Below are positions 29,184-37,014 of a stretch of DNA of 64,000 nt, in pieces (position 1 is the first letter of the stretch; every line of letters begins with the position of its first letter). The DNA lies in NCBI RefSeq assembly GCF_024498355.1, contig NZ_CP101833.1, positions 1,035,001 to 1,099,000 of the forward strand. The letters run 5' to 3'. The notes beneath the pieces are model-generated. The model was not told the origin of the DNA, did no database searches, and saw nothing but the letters and a program-made list of their open reading frames with translations. The DNA is from Bacillus pumilus (GTDB lineage: Bacteria > Bacillota > Bacilli > Bacillales > Bacillaceae). The translations under genes were made by a program, and so were the position numbers.

Positions 29184-29345
29184 TTACCCTTTATTCGAGC
29201 ATTCTTTAGAGGTGTATTTGCTGCCTTTATTTAAGAGTGTGTCAAGCTCTTGACTGCACCTGATGGTTTCTTCAGCATTCATACCGAATTTTTTTGCAGT
29301 CTCAATTAAATGTAATCTTTTTTGTTCAATTTCATAATTGATCAT
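29184..29345 (-). CDS. yisI: Spo0E-family Spo0A-phosphatase YisI
   Basis: The 53-codon gene was read on the minus strand. It contains the Spo0E signature SQELD (residues 31-35) preceded by a helix, EIEQKRLHLIETAKKFG, the two-helix hairpin of aspartyl-phosphate phosphatases that dephosphorylate Spo0A and delay sporulation. Position between gerPA and the cotH-like gene matches B. subtilis yisI. The start is the ATG at 29345 with GAGAG 12 bases upstream; a TTG at 29357 immediately follows that GAGAG and is less likely. Confidence 0.85.
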   Translation of the reverse strand: MINYEIEQKRLHLIETAKKFGMNAEETIRCSQELDTLLNKGSKYTSKECSNKG

Positions 29346-29467
29346 AACGGACGCCAACTCTCACATTTTTTATCAAATAGAAGGATATGGTTAGTATACT
29401 CTATTTTTCTATAAAAAAAGCTGTTTCGTCAATATGAGTAATAAAGTGACAAAATTCGAAAAAGTTC

Positions 29468-30562
29468 TTACGTGCCAGAGGTCTCTTTTCTAATCTCAGC
29501 TTGTAAATAACGTCGTCTTTTGTTGATATACTGCCGAATTAACTCTCGCTCTGACTGTAGTACTTCTTTTCGATCTTTCGTATATGGGTCGTCTGCGATT
29601 CGGTGCTCAATAGAGTCATGCCATTTCTCGATTATTGGACAGAGGCGGTCCTGTGAAAAATGTGTATCTAGTACATGCTGGAAAAGAGCATAATAGGCTC
29701 TCTTGAACGAAGGAATATCTAGTAATCTAGCGGTTAATGTATTAAATCCGCTTACTGGAATATAATCGAACGCCATTTCTTCTCCATGAATGTCACGGCC
29801 CCATGTCGCATCATAATCCCAAGGAAGCACTTGAAACCTCCCTTGTTCATTCACATAAAGAGCGTAGTTATGAACAAAGCCATCAAAATTTTGGGTGCAC
29901 ACTACACCAATGAGCCAGCGGAAATATTGATTGACATCAAGGTATTGCTCAATCTTTTCTGCAAAAATGTCGTCTGTTGCTGTATTCAGAAAGTAAATAA
30001 ATTCGCTCAGTTGCTCGTCATGTCTTGATGTACCCGTTTTTTTCTCGTACCCGAGAAGAAGGTGTTTTTTGGGCTTTTTATCAAATGAACTTAAAAGGGA
30101 GAAATTGGCGTCGTCATCTACTGCATAATAAATACCGCCTCCTGATAGTTGCCGTTTTTGAAGAAATAGCTCATCCACGGATTCTATTTTTAAATAAATG
30201 CCTTCTTTTCTTCCATTGATGGTCAAGAATACATGAGAAGCGGCAGGGCTTAGCACCCCCATCTGTTCGAAGAAATAAAAGGACAGCCTGTTTCGAATAA
30301 AAGAAGGGTCATTGTACTCTGCATTTAAATGAAAGATGGCTTCGCCTTGTCTTTTTTTGGGTTTTCTATATTCAATTTGATAGGACTTTTTCTTGAGCTT
30401 TCTAATGTGTGATCCGCGGTAGGAAGCATAAATATGTGATTTGGTCTTGCCGGTTTTAAGAATGGCCTCAACAGGTTCATCGTTCCAGACGTCTTTTCTT
30501 AATTCAATAAGATCCTTTGGGTGAATCCAAATATCAAGTTGCTTTAAAGGTTCTGTGGTCAT
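29468..30562 (-). CDS. cotH: Spore coat protein kinase CotH
   Basis: The 364-residue CotH-family protein has an atypical protein-kinase fold. Sequence recalls B. subtilis CotH (362 residues) throughout: AYRGSHIRKLKKKSYQIEY, IHLNAEY-type HLNAEYNDPSFIRN, ESVDELFLQKRQL, YAVDDDANFSLL, the catalytic-region NFDGFVHNYALY and LPWDYDATWGRDIHG. CotH phosphorylates serines of CotB and CotG and drives outer-coat assembly. Here it is divergent from a CotG-like gene, the arrangement known for cotH/cotG. The start follows GGAGGCTGATGAACAC. Confidence 0.92.
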   Translation of the reverse strand: MTTEPLKQLDIWIHPKDLIELRKDVWNDEPVEAILKTGKTKSHIYASYRGSHIRKLKKKSYQIEYRKPKKRQGEAIFHLNAEYNDPSFIRNRLSFYFFEQMGVLSPAASHVFLTINGRKEGIYLKIESVDELFLQKRQLSGGGIYYAVDDDANFSLLSSFDKKPKKHLLLGYEKKTGTSRHDEQLSEFIYFLNTATDDIFAEKIEQYLDVNQYFRWLIGVVCTQNFDGFVHNYALYVNEQGRFQVLPWDYDATWGRDIHGEEMAFDYIPVSGFNTLTARLLDIPSFKRAYYALFQHVLDTHFSQDRLCPIIEKWHDSIEHRIADDPYTKDRKEVLQSERELIRQYINKRRRYLQAEIRKETSGT

Positions 30563-30590
30563 GTGTTCATCAGCCTCCTATGATCTTCTT

Positions 30591-30599
30591 TACTATATG
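30591..30599 (-). promoter_or_regulatory. Possible SigK -10 element of cotH
   Basis: CATATAGTA on the minus strand fits the SigK -10 consensus CATAnnnTA and lies 28 bases before the cotH start. The nearest upstream AC is 18 bases away rather than 16-17, so the assignment is tentative. Confidence 0.45.
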
Positions 30600-30769
30600 A
30601 AAATGAAGGAATGTCCTGTACCCCTGCTGATAGGTAATCATGGAGTTTTGAAAGAAAGAGGCATTCGCCAAGAACACTTGTCTACCCAGTCTCGTAACAT
30701 AAAGCAGAGAAGATAAACAGTTTTGTCTGTTTGTTTTGTCAAAACATAGACTGGGGAGGGGAATTGTTC

Positions 30770-31294
30770 GTGAGCACATTTGATCATTCACATATTGAAC
30801 ATGCAGTTGATTCACTTCGAAGTGAGGGACGTGATCATCACTTAGATCGTGAACCAGAATCGAGACATTCGCACAAATCAGATCGTTCTCGTCATTCAAA
30901 ACGCCGTCATTGGTTCTTTGGTGGAGGCGGCTGCCGTAAGTCACACCGCAGTAAAAAAAGCCACAAAAGCTATCGCTCTAAAAAAAGCCGCTGTTCAAAG
31001 AAAAGCGTGAAGAGTGAGAAGCCATGCAAAAGCAAAAAGTCGTGTAAAAGTAAAAAATCATGCCGAAGCAAAAAGAGTGAACCGAAAAAATCATGCCGTA
31101 GCAAACACAGATCCCATCATAAGAAAAGCTGCCGCAAGTCACACCGCAGCCATCGATCTAAACGTTCTCATCATCACAGACGAAGTCATTCTTGCCGAAG
31201 ATGCGGAAAGAAAAAGCATCATTCCCGAAGCAGAGGAAATGTTGATCGTAAATGGGATCAAGGGAATATGTGGGAATATCGACGCTACCGCTAA
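30770..31294 (+). CDS. cotG: CotG-like Ser/Lys/Arg-repeat spore coat protein
   Basis: The 174-residue protein is extremely basic and low in complexity. After an N-terminal segment FDHSHIEHAVDSLRSEGRD, which resembles the CotG start, comes WFFGGGG and then about 110 residues of tandem Ser-Lys-Lys-Ser, Cys-Lys-Ser and His-Arg-Ser units, ending in a less basic WDQGNMWEYRRYR tail. In B. subtilis CotG the serine-rich repeats are phosphorylated by CotH and the protein organises the outer coat. The GTG at 30770 follows GGGGAGGGG by seven bases. Cysteines between the repeats are more numerous than I recall for B. subtilis CotG. Confidence 0.85.
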   Translation: MSTFDHSHIEHAVDSLRSEGRDHHLDREPESRHSHKSDRSRHSKRRHWFFGGGGCRKSHRSKKSHKSYRSKKSRCSKKSVKSEKPCKSKKSCKSKKSCRSKKSEPKKSCRSKHRSHHKKSCRKSHRSHRSKRSHHHRRSHSCRRCGKKKHHSRSRGNVDRKWDQGNMWEYRRYR

Positions 31295-31314
31295 ACATGA
31301 GGTCATCATTTTTG

Positions 31315-31358
31315 AAACCCTTTTTAAAAGAGAGTATGATAAAAAAGGGTTTTTTTTA
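31315..31358 (+). terminator. Rho-independent terminator of the cotG-like gene
   Basis: AAACCCTTTTT pairs with AAAAAAGGGTTT, followed by a T-run, about 20 bases after the stop codon. Confidence 0.85.
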
Positions 31359-31420
31359 TTTCGTAGAGAAATAAAATGAGACATCATAACTTAGCGAAAT
31401 GAAGATTGTGAGGGGAAGAC

Positions 31421-32326
31421 ATGAAGTTTTTTACAGGTGAGATACATCACAGGATGTTTATTGGGGTAGTCATTGATGATGAATGGGTGATGGACGTTAA
31501 AAAGGCCGAGGCTAAATTATTTGAGCTGGAGACACTGCCAAACTCTTTAGCTGAATGCATCAACATGGGGGACAAGTTTGTCGAACACGTCAAACAGCTT
31601 CTTGATTGGGCTGAGAAAAAAGAGGAAGACCGCGGCTCTTATGTATATCCGCTTTCTGACGTCAAACTCCATGCACCGATTCCAAAACCAGCTAAAAACA
31701 TCATGTGTGTTGGAAAGAATTATCAAGATCATGTCATGGAGATGGGAAGTGCGGCAGATATTCCTAAAGACGTGATGATTTTTACAAAGGCGCCTACTTC
31801 AGTGGTTGGACACGAAGCGGATATTCTTCTTCATGAAGGTGTGACAAGTGAATTGGATTACGAAGGTGAGCTTGCCATCGTCATAGGCAAATCAGGGAAG
31901 AATATTGCACCTGAACAGGCACGCGATTATATCTTCGGTTACACCATTTTAAATGATGTAACGGCAAGAGATTTGCAGAAAAAACATAAACAATTTTTCA
32001 TAGGCAAAAGCTTAGATACATCCTGTCCGGTGGGGCCTTATATCGTTCATAAGTCAGTGATCGAGGATCATGGAGCGCTCCATGTGGAAACAAAGGTAAA
32101 CGGAGAAGTTCGTCAGTCTGCCAGTACGGAACTAATGATCTTTCCGATTGAGGACATTGTTTCAACTCTTTCAAAAGGGATGACGCTAGAAGCAGGTGAT
32201 ATCATTGCAACGGGTACACCTTCTGGGGTTGGCAAAGGCTTTGAACCGCCAAAGTTTTTAGCTTCAGGAGATCATATTGACATCACGATTGAACCGATTG
32301 GGACGTTATCGAATCGCGTCAAATAA
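31421..32326 (+). CDS. yisK: FAH-family oxaloacetate decarboxylase YisK
   Basis: The 301-residue protein has the fumarylacetoacetate hydrolase fold. The metal-binding acidic residues lie in SELDYEGELAIVIGKSG, and the substrate loop in GYTILNDVTARDLQKKHKQFF; the end of the domain is GDIIATGTPSGVG. Its length equals B. subtilis YisK, which decarboxylates oxaloacetate and interacts with the cytoskeletal protein Mbl. The start follows GAGGGGAAGAC. It is a single gene upstream of yisL. Confidence 0.92.
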   Translation: MKFFTGEIHHRMFIGVVIDDEWVMDVKKAEAKLFELETLPNSLAECINMGDKFVEHVKQLLDWAEKKEEDRGSYVYPLSDVKLHAPIPKPAKNIMCVGKNYQDHVMEMGSAADIPKDVMIFTKAPTSVVGHEADILLHEGVTSELDYEGELAIVIGKSGKNIAPEQARDYIFGYTILNDVTARDLQKKHKQFFIGKSLDTSCPVGPYIVHKSVIEDHGALHVETKVNGEVRQSASTELMIFPIEDIVSTLSKGMTLEAGDIIATGTPSGVGKGFEPPKFLASGDHIDITIEPIGTLSNRVK

Positions 32327-32418
32327 AGGGCATGTTGACACAGGATTGTCGCTTTGTGTTCGACTTATTTCGTGGTACGATGAGATGGTACTTGTTCTGA
32401 TAAAGGGGGAAATAACAA

Positions 32419-32787
32419 ATGGGAACACATTTACATATTACAGCGTGGGTACTAGGGATTATTTTATTCTTCGTGGCCTTTGCTCTAGCAGGTAAAAACG
32501 ACAAAGGTGCTAAAATTGTGCACATGATCGTCAGACTATTCTACTTGCTCATTATCGCAACAGGCGTAGAGCTGTATGTCCGCACAGGAATGAAAATTCC
32601 AAGTTTCGGGGGCGAGTATATCGGCAAAATGGTACTCGGTATCCTTGTGATCGGTTTCATGGAAATGGTTCTTGTACGCAAGAAAAAAGGAAAATCAGTG
32701 ACGGGTGTGTTGATTGGTTTTATCGTGTTTGCGATTGTGACCATTCTTCTTGGTTTACGTCTGCCGATCGGTTTCCATATCTTTTAA
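32419..32787 (+). CDS. yisL: UPF0344 membrane protein YisL
   Basis: The 122-residue protein has four membrane helices, with the family pattern HITAWVLGIILFFVA at the start, HMIVRLFYLLIIATG in the middle, and LGLRLPIGFHIF at the end. The family UPF0344 is conserved in Bacillus; its function is unknown. The ATG follows AAAGGGGGAAATAACAA. A strong bidirectional terminator separates it from yisN. Confidence 0.92.
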   Translation: MGTHLHITAWVLGIILFFVAFALAGKNDKGAKIVHMIVRLFYLLIIATGVELYVRTGMKIPSFGGEYIGKMVLGILVIGFMEMVLVRKKKGKSVTGVLIGFIVFAIVTILLGLRLPIGFHIF

Positions 32788-32790
32788 TAT

Positions 32791-32828
32791 AAAAAGGGCA
32801 TTGCTTATATGAAGCAGTGCCCTTTTTA
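32791..32828. terminator. Bidirectional terminator between yisL and yisN
   Basis: AAAAAGGGCATTGCTT pairs with AAGCAGTGCCCTTTTT with one mismatch, symmetric A- and T-runs, between convergent genes. Confidence 0.92.
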
Positions 32829-33353
32829 TGTGACATCAAACTTGGAAACCGACCGGTGACCGTCAGAAGTGGTCCATTCAAAACGAATTTGACCGGCGGC
32901 AGGCTCATGGTGACATTGTAGTGCTAGCGATTGTGTATCTGCTGAAAACTGAAAGAAAGAGACGCATTGAAAAGGATGAAAGGAAGAGAAGACACAATCG
33001 TAGACGGAAAAGCCAAACTGTTCTACTTGTTCAATGATTTGATAAAAAACGTTTTCAGGTACGAACATGAGTAAGTCAAGCCACCCTTTGGCAAGAGATG
33101 CTGTATATTGAATCATTTCACCGCCTTGTACTTCCAGCAACTGCCCGTTTTCATGAAGAATCATAGACCCGAGCAATTCTCCTTTTGTCCATCGGTCATT
33201 CTCTTCCAAACAGATCATAGAGCTTTGAAGACTTTCTGGCAGCATGATCTCTCCTTCTTCATCTTCGATTAAACAATGCCCGTTTTCAATCAGTAAATAC
33301 CCGTTACACCACCTTCGGCTGCAGCGCTCGAGATGCTTCATTCGTTTCTCCAT
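32826..33353 (-). CDS. yisN: YisN-like DUF2777 protein
   Basis: The 175-residue cytoplasmic protein has no membrane segment or known catalytic motif. It is identified as YisN by its place convergent with yisL and divergent from asnO, as in B. subtilis; I associate that family with DUF2777. The N-terminus (MEKRMKHLERCSRRWCNGYLLIENGHC) is rich in Cys and Arg. I chose the ATG at 33353, nine bases after AAAGGAG; the longer frame from 33389 begins upstream of that ribosome binding site. Confidence 0.75.
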   Translation of the reverse strand: MEKRMKHLERCSRRWCNGYLLIENGHCLIEDEEGEIMLPESLQSSMICLEENDRWTKGELLGSMILHENGQLLEVQGGEMIQYTASLAKGWLDLLMFVPENVFYQIIEQVEQFGFSVYDCVFSSFHPFQCVSFFQFSADTQSLALQCHHEPAAGQIRFEWTTSDGHRSVSKFDVT

Positions 33354-33507
33354 TTGCAAAAGCTCCTTTCCTCTTTCTTTTCTTACCAAATGATGCTTGT
33401 CCTATACGCCGGAAAAAAAGGACAAATCAACTATCAAGGAGACGATGCATAAACTAAGAAAGGCTGAAAGAGAACACTTGATGAAAAACGGATGGGAGCT
33501 GATGATG

Positions 33508-35349
33508 ATGTGTGGAATAACAGGCTGGGCAGACTTTAAAAAGCAGCTCATCCAACAGGATCATGTAATCAATCAAATGACAGAGACATTATCTAAAAGA
33601 GGGCCAGATGATACAAATACGTGGAAAAGTGAGCATGTGCTTTTCGGGCATAAAAGGTTAGCGGTTGTAGATGTAGAAGGCGGAAAGCAGCCGATGACAT
33701 ATACACATCAAAACCATGATTATACGGTTGTATACAATGGAGAGCTCTATAACACGGAGGATATAAGAAAAGAATTATTAAAAAAGGGGCACCGCTTTCT
33801 TGGGCATTCTGATACAGAGGTTCTTCTTCACGCTTACACAGAATGGAAGGAAGAGTGTGTCACCCATTTTAATGGTATTTTTGCATTTGTGATCTGGGAT
33901 AGTGAGCGTGAATTATTATTTGCAGGGAGAGACCGGCTTGGTGTCAAGCCATTTTTCTATACAGAACGTCATCATTCCTTTTTATTTGGTTCAGAGATCA
34001 AAGCACTTCTTGCTCACCCTGATATGAAAGCAAAAGTCGATCATGAGGGGTTATCAGAGATCTTTGGCTTAGGACCGTCTAGAACACCAGGGCAAGGGGT
34101 ATTTAAAGGTGTAAAAGAGCTGAGACCTGCACATGCTTTGACCTTTTCAAAAGATGGCCTGCGTGTGTGGAGGTACTGGAATGTCAAAAGCGAGCAGCAT
34201 ACAGACTCACTTGATGACACCGCTCAGCACGTCAAACATCTCTTTACAGATGCTGTCACAAGACAGCTCGTCTCTGATGTGCCTGTTTGTACATTTCTAT
34301 CTGGTGGCGTTGATTCTAGTGCCATAACCGCCATTGCCGCCAAGCACTTTGAGAAAATAGGGAAAGCGCCGCTTCATACGTATTCCATTGACTACGAAGG
34401 AAACGATCAATTCTTTGAGGCAAGTCAATTCCAGCCGAATGCTGACGGCCCTTGGATTGATCAAATGACCAAAGCATTTCAAACGAATCACCACAGCTGT
34501 GTCATCGGCCAAAAGGAACTGGCTTCTTATTTGAAGGAAGCAGTTGAAGTTCGAGATTTACCGGGCATGGCAGATATTGATTCATCCTTACTTTGGTTCT
34601 GCCGAGAAATGAAAAAGGATTTCGTTGTCGGCCTTTCAGGTGAATGTGCTGATGAAATATTTGGAGGCTATCCGTGGTTTCATATGGCAAATGAAACGAA
34701 TGGTTTTCCTTGGATGAGATCGACTGAAGCCCGCACACAGCTTCTTCAAGACTCGTGGCAAAAGAAACTATCACTGAAGGAATATGCGCACAGCAAATAT
34801 GAAGAAACCGTGGCAGAAACACCTCTTTTAGATGGAGAAACTGGAGTAGATAAAGCCCGGAGAGAACTTTTTTACTTAAATATGATCTGGTTCATGACAA
34901 CGCTGCTAGATCGAAAAGATCGAATGAGTATGGGCGCGAGCCTTGAGGTGCGTGTGCCATTTGCAGATCATCGCCTTGTCGAATATGTTTGGAATATTCC
35001 TTGGGAAATGAAAATGCATGGAAATCGTGAAAAAGGGGTTTTGCGAAAAGCATTAGAGGGAATTTTACCGAATGAAGTGCTTTATCGCAAGAAGAGTCCT
35101 TACCCGAAAACGCATCATCCAGCCTATACCCAGGCTGTGAAAGAGATGTTAACAGATTGCCTTGCGCAAAAAGATTCTGTGCTTCATGAATTTTTAGATC
35201 CACACCAATTGAAACAGCTGATTGAAACCGAAGGGGCTTCCTTTCAAGTGCCTTGGTATGGCCAGCTCATGAAAGGTCCGCAGCTAATCGCCCATCTGGC
35301 GCAGATTCATCATTGGTTTGAAACATATCGAATTGATATAGACGCGTAA
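33508..35349 (+). CDS. asnO: Asparagine synthetase (glutamine-hydrolysing) AsnO
   Basis: The 613-residue enzyme makes asparagine from aspartate, ATP and glutamine. The class II glutaminase needs Cys at position 2, so the start must be the ATG directly before TGT (MCGITGWADF). YNGELYN and the PPi-loop SGGVDSSAITA follow, then GLSGECADEIFGGYPWF and FMTTLLDRKDRMSMGASLEVR-type sequence of the synthetase domain. GGGAG lies nine bases upstream. An in-frame ATG at 33445 after AAGGAG would add 21 residues ahead of the catalytic Cys. B. subtilis AsnO (614 residues) is the sporulation-associated paralogue of AsnB and AsnH. Confidence 0.95.
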   Translation: MCGITGWADFKKQLIQQDHVINQMTETLSKRGPDDTNTWKSEHVLFGHKRLAVVDVEGGKQPMTYTHQNHDYTVVYNGELYNTEDIRKELLKKGHRFLGHSDTEVLLHAYTEWKEECVTHFNGIFAFVIWDSERELLFAGRDRLGVKPFFYTERHHSFLFGSEIKALLAHPDMKAKVDHEGLSEIFGLGPSRTPGQGVFKGVKELRPAHALTFSKDGLRVWRYWNVKSEQHTDSLDDTAQHVKHLFTDAVTRQLVSDVPVCTFLSGGVDSSAITAIAAKHFEKIGKAPLHTYSIDYEGNDQFFEASQFQPNADGPWIDQMTKAFQTNHHSCVIGQKELASYLKEAVEVRDLPGMADIDSSLLWFCREMKKDFVVGLSGECADEIFGGYPWFHMANETNGFPWMRSTEARTQLLQDSWQKKLSLKEYAHSKYEETVAETPLLDGETGVDKARRELFYLNMIWFMTTLLDRKDRMSMGASLEVRVPFADHRLVEYVWNIPWEMKMHGNREKGVLRKALEGILPNEVLYRKKSPYPKTHHPAYTQAVKEMLTDCLAQKDSVLHEFLDPHQLKQLIETEGASFQVPWYGQLMKGPQLIAHLAQIHHWFETYRIDIDA

Positions 35350-35354
35350 TAAAG

Positions 35355-35397
35355 GGTCGGCTTTCTTGCACTTGTTGAAAGGAAGCCGGCTTTTTTG
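35355..35397 (+). terminator. Rho-independent terminator of asnO
   Basis: GTCGGCTT pairs with AAGCCGGC (one G-T wobble), followed by six T residues. Confidence 0.85.
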
Positions 35398-35432
35398 ATA
35401 CATAGCAAGAGACTTTTAGAGCACATCGAAAG

Positions 35433-35460
35433 TTGATCTAACCTTTCTAATTTGTATAAT
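35433..35460 (+). promoter_or_regulatory. SigA-type promoter of the carotenoid operon
   Basis: TTGATC (35433-35438), 16 bases, and a perfect TATAAT (35455-35460) lie 36 bases upstream of the first desaturase gene. No operator is obvious. Confidence 0.65.
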
Positions 35461-35496
35461 TAACTTAAAGTGAATTAATTTGGAGGAAAAAGGATA

Positions 35497-37014
35497 ATGA
35501 AAATCATTGTGATCGGAGCAGGACCAGGGGGACTTGCGGCAGCTATGATGCTGCAAAGCAAAGGACATGACGTTCATGTATACGAAAAACAGCCCTTTGT
35601 TGGCGGACGTAACTCTAAGTTTCAACTTGGTGATTTCACGTTTGATACAGGTCCTACCTTTCTCAGCATGATTCATATTGCAGAGGAGCTGTTCACCTTT
35701 GCTGGCAAAAATCTTTATGACTATATCGATGTCATTGAATTAAAAGAAATGTATAGACTAATCTTTCAAGACGAGCAGCTTGATATGATTCGAGATCGAG
35801 ACGAGATGTACAAACGGTTAGAAGCCTTTGCACGTGGTGAGGGCGAAGGGTATGTACGCTTTATGAACGATACAAAGCGCAAAATGGACCGCCTTACGCC
35901 AATTTTACAAAGTAAAATGGACCGTTTTCATCACTATTTGCGTCCGAAGGTGATAAGAGCACTTCCACAGCTTTCGTTAAATAAGAGTTTATATGATGTG
36001 CTCTCAGACTATTTCTCGAATGAATCGGTGAAATACGCATTTACGTTTCAATCAAAGTATTTAGGAATGTCACCTTGGGAATGCCCTGGAGCGTTCTCGA
36101 TCCTTTCGTTTATGGAGCATGATACAGGCGTTTTCCATCCGAAAGGCGGCGTGAATCAGCTGTCAGAAGCGATGGCAAAGGCGGCAATTGAATCTGGAGC
36201 AGCTATTCATCTGTCATCTGGCGTCGAAAAGCTGCTCACTAAAGGCAGGAAAGTAAAGGGCATTCGCTTAGAATCTGGGGAAGAAGTACAGGCAGATGAG
36301 GTTGTCGTAAATGGAGACTTTGCACATGTGATGACAAAGCTGGTAGAGCCAGGTCTCTTAAAGAAATATAGTGAGAAAAAATTGAAAAAGAAAAAATTCT
36401 CATGCTCCACCTTTATGCTTTATTTAGGATTAGATACAATTTATGATGAGCCGCATCATACCATTGTTTTTTCCGATGATTACGCTAAATTCGTCAAAGG
36501 AATTACGAAAACGTATGAGCTGCCAGATGACCCGTCCATTTATATTCAAAATGCAAGTATAACAGATGACTCGCTTGCGCCAAAAGGAAAGTCAGCTCTT
36601 TATGTGCTGGCACCCGTTGCCAATAATCAAAGCGGTATTGACTGGGAAGCGCATCAAGATGAATTCAGAGAACTTGTGCTGGACACACTGGAGCGGAAAA
36701 CCGGCTTTAACAATATTAGACAGCATATAGAAGTCGAGCGGATGATCACCCCGAAGCATTGGGAGGAAGACCTTTACGTATATGAAGGAGCTACATTTAA
36801 CCTTGGCCATCAACTTACGCAAATGATGGTGCTAAGGCCGCACAATGAATTTGACGAATTGAAGCACTGCTGGCTCGTTGGAGGAGGAACGCACCCAGGA
36901 AGCGGATTGCCGACCATTTTAGAATCAGCACGCATCACGACAAATGCGATTCTTTCAAAAGAGAAACATACGCACAAAACGATACCTCATCACGAAAAGG
37001 GGAGCGCCTCATGA
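35497..37014 (+). CDS. crtN: Diapophytoene desaturase, CrtN-type
   Basis: The 505-residue FAD enzyme has the N-terminal dinucleotide-binding motif VIGAGPGGLAAAMMLQSKGH with YEKQPFVGGRNS, and the C-terminal CrtI/CrtN signature GGGTHPGSGLPTILESAR. Such enzymes desaturate the C30 product of CrtM, 4,4'-diapophytoene, to coloured carotenoids, acting at the membrane. It is first in a three-gene operon with a second desaturase-like gene and crtM, each overlapping the next. Which of the two paralogues performs desaturation and which oxidation cannot be decided by eye. RBS TTGGAGGAAAAAGG. Confidence 0.88.
   Translation: MKIIVIGAGPGGLAAAMMLQSKGHDVHVYEKQPFVGGRNSKFQLGDFTFDTGPTFLSMIHIAEELFTFAGKNLYDYIDVIELKEMYRLIFQDEQLDMIRDRDEMYKRLEAFARGEGEGYVRFMNDTKRKMDRLTPILQSKMDRFHHYLRPKVIRALPQLSLNKSLYDVLSDYFSNESVKYAFTFQSKYLGMSPWECPGAFSILSFMEHDTGVFHPKGGVNQLSEAMAKAAIESGAAIHLSSGVEKLLTKGRKVKGIRLESGEEVQADEVVVNGDFAHVMTKLVEPGLLKKYSEKKLKKKKFSCSTFMLYLGLDTIYDEPHHTIVFSDDYAKFVKGITKTYELPDDPSIYIQNASITDDSLAPKGKSALYVLAPVANNQSGIDWEAHQDEFRELVLDTLERKTGFNNIRQHIEVERMITPKHWEEDLYVYEGATFNLGHQLTQMMVLRPHNEFDELKHCWLVGGGTHPGSGLPTILESARITTNAILSKEKHTHKTIPHHEKGSAS

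Noticed and set aside
30746..30754. CATAGACTG as the SigK -10 element of the cotG-like gene
   Set aside because: It differs from CATAnnnTA at the last bases and lies so close to the ribosome binding site that the leader would be too short.
31014..31379. A 121-codon open frame inside and after the cotG-like gene
   Set aside because: It is another frame of the Ser-Lys repeat DNA. It crosses the terminator, has no ribosome binding site, and its composition follows from the repeats in the real frame.
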